Both the position numbers and the translations under genes were made by a program. From positions 3,224,001 through 3,288,000 of the forward strand of contig NZ_CP022736.1 of assembly GCF_002257565.1 (NCBI RefSeq): DNA of 64,000 nt. The letters are read 5' to 3'. This stretch comes from Herbaspirillum sp. meg3. GTDB taxonomy: Bacteria > Pseudomonadota > Gammaproteobacteria > Burkholderiales > Burkholderiaceae_D. The notes under the pieces were generated by a model that worked only from the letters and a program-made list of their open reading frames with translations, was not told the DNA's origin and ran no database searches. Position 1 is the first letter of the stretch, and the number at the start of each line of letters is the position of its first letter. Below, one piece after another: positions 47,624 to 55,435 of this stretch.

Positions 47624-48206
47624 CTCCAGCAACACACTAAGCCGGCGCGCCTTCCTGCAAGGCTCTGCGCTGGCCGTCGGCGCTACCGCCGTCACGCGCA
47701 TCGGCGCCGCCTCGCTGCCCGAAGCGGTCATGCAAAACAGCGCCGGCACGCAAGCACCGCTGACGCCGCCCGATGGCCGCCCCTATCATCCTGTCGTCAC
47801 GCTCAACGGCTGGTCGCTGCCTTGGCGCATGAATAGCGGCGTCAAGGAATTCCACCTCGTCGCCGAGCCGGTGGTGCGCGAAATCGCCCCAGGCATGAAA
47901 GCCAACCTATGGGGTTACAACGGTCAAAGTCCCGGCCCGACGATTGAAGTTGTCGAAGGCGACCGCGTGCGCATCTTCGTCACCAACAAGCTGCCCGAAC
48001 ACACCTCGGTACATTGGCACGGACAGCGCCTGCCCAACGGCATGGATGGCGTGACAGGCCTGACACAGCCGGGTATCCCGCCGGGCAAGACTTTCGTCTA
48101 CGAGTTCACCGCACGACGCGCCGGCACCTTCATGTACCACCCGCATGCTAACCGTAAGTTAGAAACTATGGACATCCAGACAGCATATAACTTACCATGG
48201 ACATAA
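47616..48206 (+). pseudogene. Multicopper oxidase gene truncated by the island (CopA/CueO-like)
   Basis: The first 178 residues of a periplasmic multicopper oxidase that would oxidise Cu(I). It has a Tat-type signal (SRRAFLQGSALAVGA) and the first cupredoxin domain. The type 2/3 copper site HWHGQRLPNGMDGV is intact and a second His motif ends in YHPHA. Homologous sequence stops at about base 48149. The frame then runs 18 codons through unrelated AT-rich DNA to a TAA at 48204-48206. The remaining two cupredoxin domains, about 270 residues with the HCHxxxH copper ligands, are absent from the window. The gene is not expected to make an active oxidase. Confidence 0.88.
48154..48204. repeat. Structured left end: inverted and direct repeats
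   Basis: GTAAGTTA (48154-48161) and TAACTTAC (48188-48195) form an inverted repeat with 26 bases between. ATGGACAT occurs twice in direct repeat (48168-48175 and 48197-48204). Right beside the broken oxidase gene, these are candidate recombinase-binding sites. I found no matching set at the right end. Confidence 0.5.
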
Positions 48207-48305
48207 AAGATTGCTTCTACCCAATATGATTGATGACTTAGAAACGAATTGCTTTCGCTGACATCCGTAACATGGTGATTCAAGAACAATCTGCATGTAT
48301 TTCTT

Positions 48306-49625
48306 TTGGCACTTGCTCCGCACAACAGTTTTGTAATCACCATCAAATTGGCCACCCTAGAACGAATCACTCATATTCCCCAGAATGTTTCCGTGGCTGA
48401 CGGGTCGGTTGCTTACTTGAAAAGTAAGCAACCGACAATCCAGCATCTCCCTCAGATATTTTGGAGCAACGCATTTCCCTGGAGGGAGGCCAATCTTTGG
48501 GCGATGGAGCGAGCCACAAGCAAAGACGTGTTGTTGAGAACAGTCTCCAGCAATATGAAATGCTTGCTGCACTACGCCAATTTCCTTGAGATGGCTGAAT
48601 TGGAATGGTTTACCTTCCCCTTAAGAAAGGCAGACCGATGCCTGATTCAATATAGAGGATTCCTTATCCGTGAACGGGATGCAGGAAAATTAATGCCATC
48701 CACCGTCTCGGAGTACATGCGTAGTGCGATTTCTTTTTATCGCTGGGCGTTATCTCACGGACTTTTAGACGTAACTACGCCACTTTGGCGAGACAAAGCT
48801 GTATATGTGCGTTTTTTTGACTCTGTAGGATTTGAAAGAACAATCCTTCGACTTACAACAGATTTATCGATACCAAACAAAACCCACCTTGGCCTTCGGC
48901 TTGAAGACGGATTGCTTCCCGTATCTGCAGCAGACCGAGAGGCGCTTTTGGAACTAGCTAAAACCAGCTCAAGCCAAGAGTTATATCGTATGCTCGCCTT
49001 GGGGTTCTTTACTGGAATGCGTCTAGGAAGTATTTGCGACTTAAAAATACAAACTCTTGAAAATGCAGTTGAAGACCCCGTTGCGAAAGGCCTCTTTTGC
49101 ATCAATATCGGGCCTGGTGCCTCACCTCCAGTAAGAACAAAATTTGGTGTAACTGGCCGTGTGTGGATTCCCAAACCGTTGCTTGATGATCTTCTCGAGT
49201 ATGCCAATAGCTTGCGTCGCTCAAAAAGACAGGCAAGAGCCACCAGCGAAAACAAATACCTCGTTTTTCTAACGAGATACGGAAATCCGTACTGCGCGAA
49301 CGATTCAGAACAATCCACATCCGTTAATACAGAAATGGTGACCTTTAGACGGAAAGGAATGCAGGCAGGTATTAAGGTTGCTTCAAGCTTTCACTTTCAT
49401 CAATCTCGCTGCACTTTTGCGACTGAATTGGCCACCATTGCGCTCAGCACGACAGATCCCATCAATGCGATAGCACTAGTTCGCGATGCGTTGCTTCACA
49501 AAGACGAAGCCACATCACTTAAATACATCAAATTCGTTACTCAGACGCCCGCTAAGCAAGCAGCAGCTAATGAGTTTACAAGAGCGTTCATGGGAATTAA
49601 CAATGCCGATAAATTCCAGCCCTGA
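48306..49625 (+). CDS. Tyrosine recombinase 1 of the trio (GmtY/TnpA-like)
   Basis: A roughly 439-residue integrase. The catalytic domain in the second half has the first Arg in GFFTGMRLGSICDL, HxxR in FHFHQSRCTFAT and the Tyr region in HKDEATSLKYIKF. The N-terminal SAM-like core-binding domain contains KCLLHYANFLEMAE. The start is uncertain: the best frame begins with a TTG at 48306, and no good Shine-Dalgarno is visible. The gene overlaps the next recombinase gene by 23 bases if that starts at 49603. By order and size it resembles the first recombinase of Tn554-like and GMT elements. Confidence 0.85.
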   Translation: MALAPHNSFVITIKLATLERITHIPQNVSVADGSVAYLKSKQPTIQHLPQIFWSNAFPWREANLWAMERATSKDVLLRTVSSNMKCLLHYANFLEMAELEWFTFPLRKADRCLIQYRGFLIRERDAGKLMPSTVSEYMRSAISFYRWALSHGLLDVTTPLWRDKAVYVRFFDSVGFERTILRLTTDLSIPNKTHLGLRLEDGLLPVSAADREALLELAKTSSSQELYRMLALGFFTGMRLGSICDLKIQTLENAVEDPVAKGLFCINIGPGASPPVRTKFGVTGRVWIPKPLLDDLLEYANSLRRSKRQARATSENKYLVFLTRYGNPYCANDSEQSTSVNTEMVTFRRKGMQAGIKVASSFHFHQSRCTFATELATIALSTTDPINAIALVRDALLHKDEATSLKYIKFVTQTPAKQAAANEFTRAFMGINNADKFQP

Positions 49626-51336
49626 GGTCATCAAAATACCCGATTTGGACTTCCCAATGGTCGAATATGGAAAACTTGAAGAGCCGTGGACTCTTCTTCC
49701 ATTGCTGTACTCAGGAGGATCTGCGGCATCAGTAAAAAATGTCTCAAGTGCTATTGAGAAGGGCAGCCTTGGTCCCTGTCTTTTGGAACGGCTCAATCTA
49801 ATAGAAAGAGTTCATCAGGAGATGACTGATGACTTAATTGCCGGTGGTAGCAGATATAGTGCCAAGGCACGGATAAGAGTACTTCGTGTGGTCTTCACTT
49901 GGGCGGACAGAGTCGGTGCCGACTTGCGATTAGAGACCGTCACCGAAAACTACCGTGCATGGACAGATGAACTTTTGTATAGACAGCTTGTTCTCAAAGA
50001 AATCGGCGGGCATACAGTCCACAGTTTCGCCAGCGTTTTTTCTGCCCTCTTAAGCCCTATATTAGGGAGAGAATATCCTCTAATCAAAGAAACCAGAATA
50101 CGCAAGCCAAGGGGAAATGGAAAATTTGGTACGTCCGCCGCAGACAAAGTTAATCTAACAGAAACCTTTAAATTTGGGCATGCTCTCGTCGACATTTGCA
50201 AATGCCTCTCTTTTGAAGCAATAAAAGGCCGGTTACCCATCGAGGTCTGTCTTCACACAGGACACTCACTACAATATTGGTCTGGCGTACCGAAGCCTGT
50301 TGCCTCTTTCAACAAAAAAAATATGGGCCCTTCTCAGATTCGTGGGTTGGAAGAAAAACGAGCTATTCGACAAGCAGATAATTCGCTGCTCGCGCGCTCA
50401 CCTCTCGTGAACCTTCGTATCGAAGCAGAGCTACTTTTGTTCATTGCACAAACAGGTATGAATTTGCAGCAAGCACACTTGCTTCAAATGGACGCGTTTC
50501 ATTACACCAGCTATCTAGATGGATACCAAGTTCGGCGATATAAAGAAAGACGCCAAGGCGTCGTTCTATTTGAGATATTCTCTGAATATCGCGTTCACTT
50601 CGAAGAGTATCTGCGTTGGCGCAATGCGTGGTTTCCGGAACAAAAAAAGGGGCTTCTGTTTCCATCCATAATCAGGGGAAGAAACCGTACTTCAGCTCCT
50701 GGATTCTGGCAAATTATCAGTCTGTGTCAGAAGTGTGATATTCCGTTTGTACGTCCCCGGTCACTGCGTAAGACGAGAGTTAACTGGCTGCTTCGCCGAA
50801 TGAGTGATCCGCTGCAGGTTGCGGAGATAGCTCAGCACGATCTGCAAACACTTCTTCGGCAATATGCGGAACCCCATCCACAGCTGGCAATGGTCGAGAT
50901 AAGTAAATTTCACGCAAAAAATGCCAGCCATGTCACGCCACCAGGTCCTGGAAGCTGCGAAACTCCGACGCCCGAACCACTGGACAATATACCTAATGGG
51001 GCGCCGATGCCTGACTGCATCTCCGGTGGCGGGTGTCTTTTTTGTAGAAACCATCGAGATATTGATAGCTATGATCACATATGGTCTTTAGTGAGTTTCA
51101 GATATCTAAAATCTCTCGAACTAGCCAGATTTATACCACCGGAAAACTCTGAATTTCCGCCGCACCCGGCAGAGATGGTAATACAACGAATAACTCAAAA
51201 AATTAAGTTTTTTGAAAGCAGTAGCGAGGTCCGGAGCATCTGGGTAAAAGAATCGCTTTTGTGCATTGAGGAAGAGTCATACCACCCATCTTGGGACGGT
51301 TTTATTCAATTAAGCGAAATGAAAGGTGGTAATTAG
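49603..51336 (+). CDS. Tyrosine recombinase-like protein 2 of the trio (GmtZ/VPA1269-like)
   Basis: About 577 residues. The integrase-like domain contains LLLFIAQTGMNLQQAHLL, where the usual catalytic Arg after TGM is Asn. The second box reads SLRKTRVNWLL, and the third QHDLQTLLRQYAEPH has His and Tyr. A Cys-rich segment near the C terminus, CISGGGCLFCRNH, should bind zinc and is followed by DHIWSLVSFRYLKSLE. This architecture recalls the VPA1269/GmtZ integrase of gamma-mobile-trio elements. The start is uncertain (in-frame ATGs also at 49570 and 49486). It overlaps the next gene by one base (TAGTG). Confidence 0.78.
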   Translation: MPINSSPEVIKIPDLDFPMVEYGKLEEPWTLLPLLYSGGSAASVKNVSSAIEKGSLGPCLLERLNLIERVHQEMTDDLIAGGSRYSAKARIRVLRVVFTWADRVGADLRLETVTENYRAWTDELLYRQLVLKEIGGHTVHSFASVFSALLSPILGREYPLIKETRIRKPRGNGKFGTSAADKVNLTETFKFGHALVDICKCLSFEAIKGRLPIEVCLHTGHSLQYWSGVPKPVASFNKKNMGPSQIRGLEEKRAIRQADNSLLARSPLVNLRIEAELLLFIAQTGMNLQQAHLLQMDAFHYTSYLDGYQVRRYKERRQGVVLFEIFSEYRVHFEEYLRWRNAWFPEQKKGLLFPSIIRGRNRTSAPGFWQIISLCQKCDIPFVRPRSLRKTRVNWLLRRMSDPLQVAEIAQHDLQTLLRQYAEPHPQLAMVEISKFHAKNASHVTPPGPGSCETPTPEPLDNIPNGAPMPDCISGGGCLFCRNHRDIDSYDHIWSLVSFRYLKSLELARFIPPENSEFPPHPAEMVIQRITQKIKFFESSSEVRSIWVKESLLCIEEESYHPSWDGFIQLSEMKGGN

Positions 51337-53366
51337 TGAGCGGTGTAGCTTTTCTGCCAGGCCTTGCCATTGAATCGCCACTGGCAACACCTGCAGCAAT
51401 CAATTTTCGCCCACCTATGTGGCCGCCGGCACAAGATTGGCCGATTGTGGTAGACAAAGAGGGAAATGTAGTCAGCCGATTTGCAGACAGTTTATGGATA
51501 CTCGACGCTTGGGCAAACCAACGCACAGTATTGAATTTCGGTGATGGTCCAAAGAACAGAGGTGCTCACATTGATAAAGGCAATGCCGATCTATTGAGAG
51601 CTATTGTCAGTTGGTGGCTGTATGGCCCAAGTGACGTACGCACTGCAAGAACCATAATGACGCGGTTCAGCTTGCTTCGGTGCATATTCACAACCTGTGC
51701 CAGCGAAGGCATCCTCGCATCAGAACTAAATCGGTACCCATTGATTGTGGAAAAGATTGCAAGTGTAATGAGCCAATCTATGTCTGATAGAATTCTTGGC
51801 CTCCTTCATGAAATACACGAATGCCGAGCTAAAATTGGCTTTGATTTGATCGACAGGACTGGCCTTGCAAGGCTGGCATCCCTGTTGAAAAAATTTGAGC
51901 GCAAGCAAACTCCATACATCCCTCCTAGAATTTGGCAATATCAAGTAAGCCGACTTCAAGCCTGCTTAGAAGACTTCCTCACACACGTAAGCGGCATTCA
52001 AGCTTGTTATGATTTTTGTCTAAAAGCATATGTGCAAAACTATGGATCGCTGGAAGCTGCTCTACGAAAAAAACGCAGCACAATATTGAGACCGTTTTAT
52101 ACACCAAAGGATGCAATTGCCAGACGAGCTGGCTTAGTCTTCTATGGACCATTTCAAGCGACGGCGGAGAAATACAAAATCGACGGCGTCATTAGAAAAT
52201 GGATTGGTGCGCCAGATACCCCAACAACGTCCCCTGTAACGATAGACTCATTTTCTAGCTATCTTTCTTTGATCACGTCAGTCGGTCTGGCTTACATCCT
52301 CAATTTCAGTCTAATGCGCCGAACAGAAGCCGGAAGTCTCCGTACCGACTGCTTACGAGTTGAAGATGATCCGCAGTTTGGGAAAATTTATCTAATTCAA
52401 GGAGCGACAACAAAAACTGTCGCTGACGACAGGGCCATTTGGGTTACTTCTCCCTGCGTGTCCGCCGCAGTTGACGCATTGACCCTTATTGCTAATCTAC
52501 GCGCCAAATGCGCGGTCGTCGCGTTTGATGGGCCACTTTTTTTGAACTGTGCTGTGACAGAACCCTGGATAGGAGGCGCCAGAGCATTAGCCCCCACGCT
52601 GACGCCACATGTCACCGCCTATTCCATTTTCACCTCGCTATATCCGTCGCTCTTTGACATTGAACAATTACGTATCAACCAAAGAGACTTGGAATTGGCA
52701 AGGCTTGCAAATCCAACTCTATCAGAGAAGTTTAGAATAGGTTCTGTATGGCCACTAGCTTGGCATCAACTACGCAGAACAGGAGCTGTCAATATGCAAG
52801 CCTCAGGTCTCGTATCAGACGCGTCAATGCAGTTTCAACTGAAGCACTCAACCCGAGCAATGTCCTTGTACTACGGCCAAAACTATTCTCGGATCAAATT
52901 AGAGGAAAGTTCGAAATACCTCTATATTAAAACCATGTATGAAACGCTAGGTCGCGAACTAGTGCAACTCACTGCGGACCGATTTATCAGTCCTCATGGT
53001 GAGCGTCGAAAAGCAGAGATAGTGAGACTTATCTCCCCAGACGATGCCAAGCAATCAATAAAACTAGCGAAGAATGGCGGTGCTGCCTGCAGAGAAATTC
53101 TCTTGGGTGTTTGTACGAACAGAGAGCCATGTCCATACGGCGGTATTGATTCAGTAGCCCATTGCGGCGGAGGCGATGCAGATAAGAAAGACAACCCCTG
53201 CGCCGATGTGTTATACGACAAAGGGAAGCGAGCTCAGGTTGATCGCCTGGATGAAATATTGAACGAGCGACTGTCTTCAACTCTACCTGAAAATCCCCTA
53301 TATGCATCCCTTGAAGCGCAAAAACGTAGCGTAGAAAATTACTACCATGCAACAAAAGAAACCTGA
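51336..53366 (+). CDS. Tyrosine recombinase 3 of the trio (large, Cys-rich C terminus)
   Basis: A 676-residue integrase with a GTG start that overlaps the preceding TAG (TAGTG). The catalytic residues are present: Arg in SLMRRTEAGSLRTDCL, HxxR in WHQLRRTGAVNM, and His with Tyr in LKHSTRAMSLYYGQNY. The C-terminal 130 residues carry a Cys/His cluster, CTNREPCPYGGIDSVAHCG and later Cys, probably a zinc site. Its size fits the TnpB-like recombinase of Tn554-like elements (about 630 residues). It overlaps the next gene by 20 bases. Confidence 0.84.
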   Translation: MSGVAFLPGLAIESPLATPAAINFRPPMWPPAQDWPIVVDKEGNVVSRFADSLWILDAWANQRTVLNFGDGPKNRGAHIDKGNADLLRAIVSWWLYGPSDVRTARTIMTRFSLLRCIFTTCASEGILASELNRYPLIVEKIASVMSQSMSDRILGLLHEIHECRAKIGFDLIDRTGLARLASLLKKFERKQTPYIPPRIWQYQVSRLQACLEDFLTHVSGIQACYDFCLKAYVQNYGSLEAALRKKRSTILRPFYTPKDAIARRAGLVFYGPFQATAEKYKIDGVIRKWIGAPDTPTTSPVTIDSFSSYLSLITSVGLAYILNFSLMRRTEAGSLRTDCLRVEDDPQFGKIYLIQGATTKTVADDRAIWVTSPCVSAAVDALTLIANLRAKCAVVAFDGPLFLNCAVTEPWIGGARALAPTLTPHVTAYSIFTSLYPSLFDIEQLRINQRDLELARLANPTLSEKFRIGSVWPLAWHQLRRTGAVNMQASGLVSDASMQFQLKHSTRAMSLYYGQNYSRIKLEESSKYLYIKTMYETLGRELVQLTADRFISPHGERRKAEIVRLISPDDAKQSIKLAKNGGAACREILLGVCTNREPCPYGGIDSVAHCGGGDADKKDNPCADVLYDKGKRAQVDRLDEILNERLSSTLPENPLYASLEAQKRSVENYYHATKET

Positions 53367-53796
53367 ATCTTTATCCGCCTTGGATCAATATCGAGCCGCG
53401 TTCGAACGGCTGAAAATAAACGCTCCCGAACGACTCCCTAAAGGAACCCCTGTTACTCAGAATAACGTAGCGAAAGAGGCGAACAAAGATCCAAGCGCTC
53501 TCAAGAAAAGCCGGTTTCCCTTATTTATTGACGAAATTCAACGACATGTGTTTAGCCAAGTCGGTACGAAACCTATTTCGGCCCGACAAAAAACGTTGTC
53601 CATCCGAAACAAAAATCGTTCTCTGAAGGAACGCTTAAATGACGTCACAAAGCAAAGAGACAACCTCGCCAGTTTATTGACGGAAGCTGATATGGCAATC
53701 TTAGAGTTGCAAGGAAAATTAGCCGAATTGCAGAAAACTGCTTCGAAAAGTAACGTGGTAGTTCTTCCGCTAAAATCGACGCATGATCCTAGTTAA
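53347..53796 (+). CDS. Small coiled-coil protein of the recombinase operon (TnpC/DUF6262-like)
   Basis: A 149-residue protein. The middle has NVAKEANKDPSALKKSRFP, a possible HTH-like segment. The C-terminal half (about residues 80-140) is a long coiled coil with SLKERLNDVTKQRDNLASLL and LELQGKLAELQKT. Tn554 TnpC (about 125 residues) plays an accessory role in orientation and efficiency of transposition and has a similar layout; this is analogy only. The gene overlaps the recombinase stop by 20 bases and the next gene by 14. Confidence 0.7.
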   Translation: MQQKKPESLSALDQYRAAFERLKINAPERLPKGTPVTQNNVAKEANKDPSALKKSRFPLFIDEIQRHVFSQVGTKPISARQKTLSIRNKNRSLKERLNDVTKQRDNLASLLTEADMAILELQGKLAELQKTASKSNVVVLPLKSTHDPS

Positions 53797-54082
53797 AAGC
53801 GTTGAACCATTGGGTACGACAATTATTTCTCAACTGGAGACTACATTGGCTAACGTCGACGAACAGCGAGCAGAAGAGCTTGCAGCAATGAACAATGAAC
53901 GACGGACGTTTGAGCGACGACAACGAGCTTTTCAAAAAGTCATTCAGCAGTTCGCACCACAGGGTAATGGCGCTCCAGCAAAGGCAGATCTAGAAGAGCT
54001 TGATACTGCCGACGCCGATCATCGAAAAGCTGTTGCCGCAATGGACCGCATTTCCGAAGAAATACGCGCCGGTAAGCGCTAG
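53783..54082 (+). CDS. Small coiled-coil protein, unknown function
   Basis: A 99-residue charged protein I do not recognise. A coiled coil runs from about residue 20 to 60 (TLANVDEQRAEELAAMNNER) and again at the C terminus (AVAAMDRISEEIRAGKR). It has no membrane segment and no enzymatic motif. It overlaps the preceding gene by 14 bases, so it is translationally coupled and belongs to the recombinase operon. It could be a structural accessory of the recombinase complex. Confidence 0.6.
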   Translation: MILVKSVEPLGTTIISQLETTLANVDEQRAEELAAMNNERRTFERRQRAFQKVIQQFAPQGNGAPAKADLEELDTADADHRKAVAAMDRISEEIRAGKR

Positions 54083-54162
54083 AGCAATCAAGTTAGTATT
54101 TTGGATAGAGCGTTGTCGTTTGCTTGTAACGGCATTTATAGATTGCCTTACACGGTTAGCTA

Positions 54163-55392
54163 ATGGGACCAATTGCACTATTTGATAAATCCTTCCTTCA
54201 ATCTTTGTCTGAAGATGAATCCGTTTGGTTTGATCAATTCTTTATGGCGGTTGTTTGCCCGATATTTTTCTTAGAAACACTTGCCAACCTGGCCAAGGAA
54301 TCCTCATCTAAGGGACCTCCGGAAAAAATAGTTGGTGTTATAGCTAGCAGATTCCCGGAATTCGGTGGAAAGCCCGTTGCGCACCATGTCACGCTCTGCC
54401 AAAACGACCTTTTAGGTGCGGCAATTCCCATGCGTGCGCAGATTCCAATGGATGGCGCTCGCCCTGTTTTACACCAAGGTAAACCCGCAGCCGTTTTTAA
54501 GGAGAGTCCAACGGCGGCAGCCTTTAGCCGTTGGATGCATGGAGATTTCAACGGTCTCGAGCGAGATTTCGCAAAAAAATGGCGAGCTTCCTTGGATGCA
54601 ATCGATTTAAGGGCCATCGCCGCAAAATTTAAACGTTTTGGCCTCGAGGGTAAGCGGTTCGGCTCGCTTGACGATGTGAAATCTGCCATCGACGAATTGA
54701 TTTCCAGTACGCGCAGTAGATTTGACATGATGGAACTTGCAGTAACCTTGGCTCAACTCCCGCCGGAGAGACAACGATCTTCTTTCGATTCGTGGACTCA
54801 AGCCAATAGGCCATCATTAAAACAATTTGCGCCATTTGCCGCGCATGTGACAGCAGTTGAGCTTTTCTTTCAACTCGCAATCAACTCGGACTTAATTTCT
54901 CCGGATCGAAATTCCAATCGAATGGATATAGCGTATCTATTCTATCTGCCGTTTTGCATGACCTTTGTCTCTTCTGATAAGCTGCACCGAAAATGTGCCT
55001 CACTTTTCATGCGGCCAGATCAAAGCTTCACTTGGGGCATTGATCTCAAAGCCGATCTTGCTCAACTCAATCGACATTACCTACAATTGCCAGAGGATGT
55101 TAGAGACAAAGGTATATCGCATTTTGCTTCTCAACCGCCACCAGACTGGAATGGAACCACGACTGACATATGGGATCAACACTTTCCAAAGTGGCGAGAA
55201 AAAAAGAAAGAAGAATCAACTCCCGAAGAGCTTAAAAAAGTATTTGATCGTTTAAAAGATGTTGGAGAGGCGCCACCGATCCCGTTAGGAGTCCCCATGC
55301 CGGCAGCAGACGATCTCAATATAGTAGCTCTTGAACATATGGTCCAAAAGAAAAAAGGATCTTGGTTTCAATTGCCAAAACACAGCGACTAG
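54163..55392 (+). CDS. PIN-like domain protein, unknown function
   Basis: A 409-residue soluble protein with features of a split PIN nuclease fold. The N terminus reads GPIALFDKSFLQSLSEDESV, with an Asp in FDKS, followed by FFLETLANLAKES with a Glu. Near residues 280-305, MDIAYLFYLPFCMTFVSSDKLH resembles the C-terminal PIN segment with Asp residues. Catalytic geometry therefore appears possible, but the 230-residue middle is unlike a normal PIN domain. It lies 80 bases after the 99-residue protein and may share its transcript. It could be a toxin, a defence effector or an element-encoded function. It is convergent with gajB. Confidence 0.6.
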   Translation: MGPIALFDKSFLQSLSEDESVWFDQFFMAVVCPIFFLETLANLAKESSSKGPPEKIVGVIASRFPEFGGKPVAHHVTLCQNDLLGAAIPMRAQIPMDGARPVLHQGKPAAVFKESPTAAAFSRWMHGDFNGLERDFAKKWRASLDAIDLRAIAAKFKRFGLEGKRFGSLDDVKSAIDELISSTRSRFDMMELAVTLAQLPPERQRSSFDSWTQANRPSLKQFAPFAAHVTAVELFFQLAINSDLISPDRNSNRMDIAYLFYLPFCMTFVSSDKLHRKCASLFMRPDQSFTWGIDLKADLAQLNRHYLQLPEDVRDKGISHFASQPPPDWNGTTTDIWDQHFPKWREKKKEESTPEELKKVFDRLKDVGEAPPIPLGVPMPAADDLNIVALEHMVQKKKGSWFQLPKHSD

Positions 55393-55435
55393 TCGACCAT
55401 TGTTCCAGAGGCAGTACGGTTTAAGTTGCCTACAT

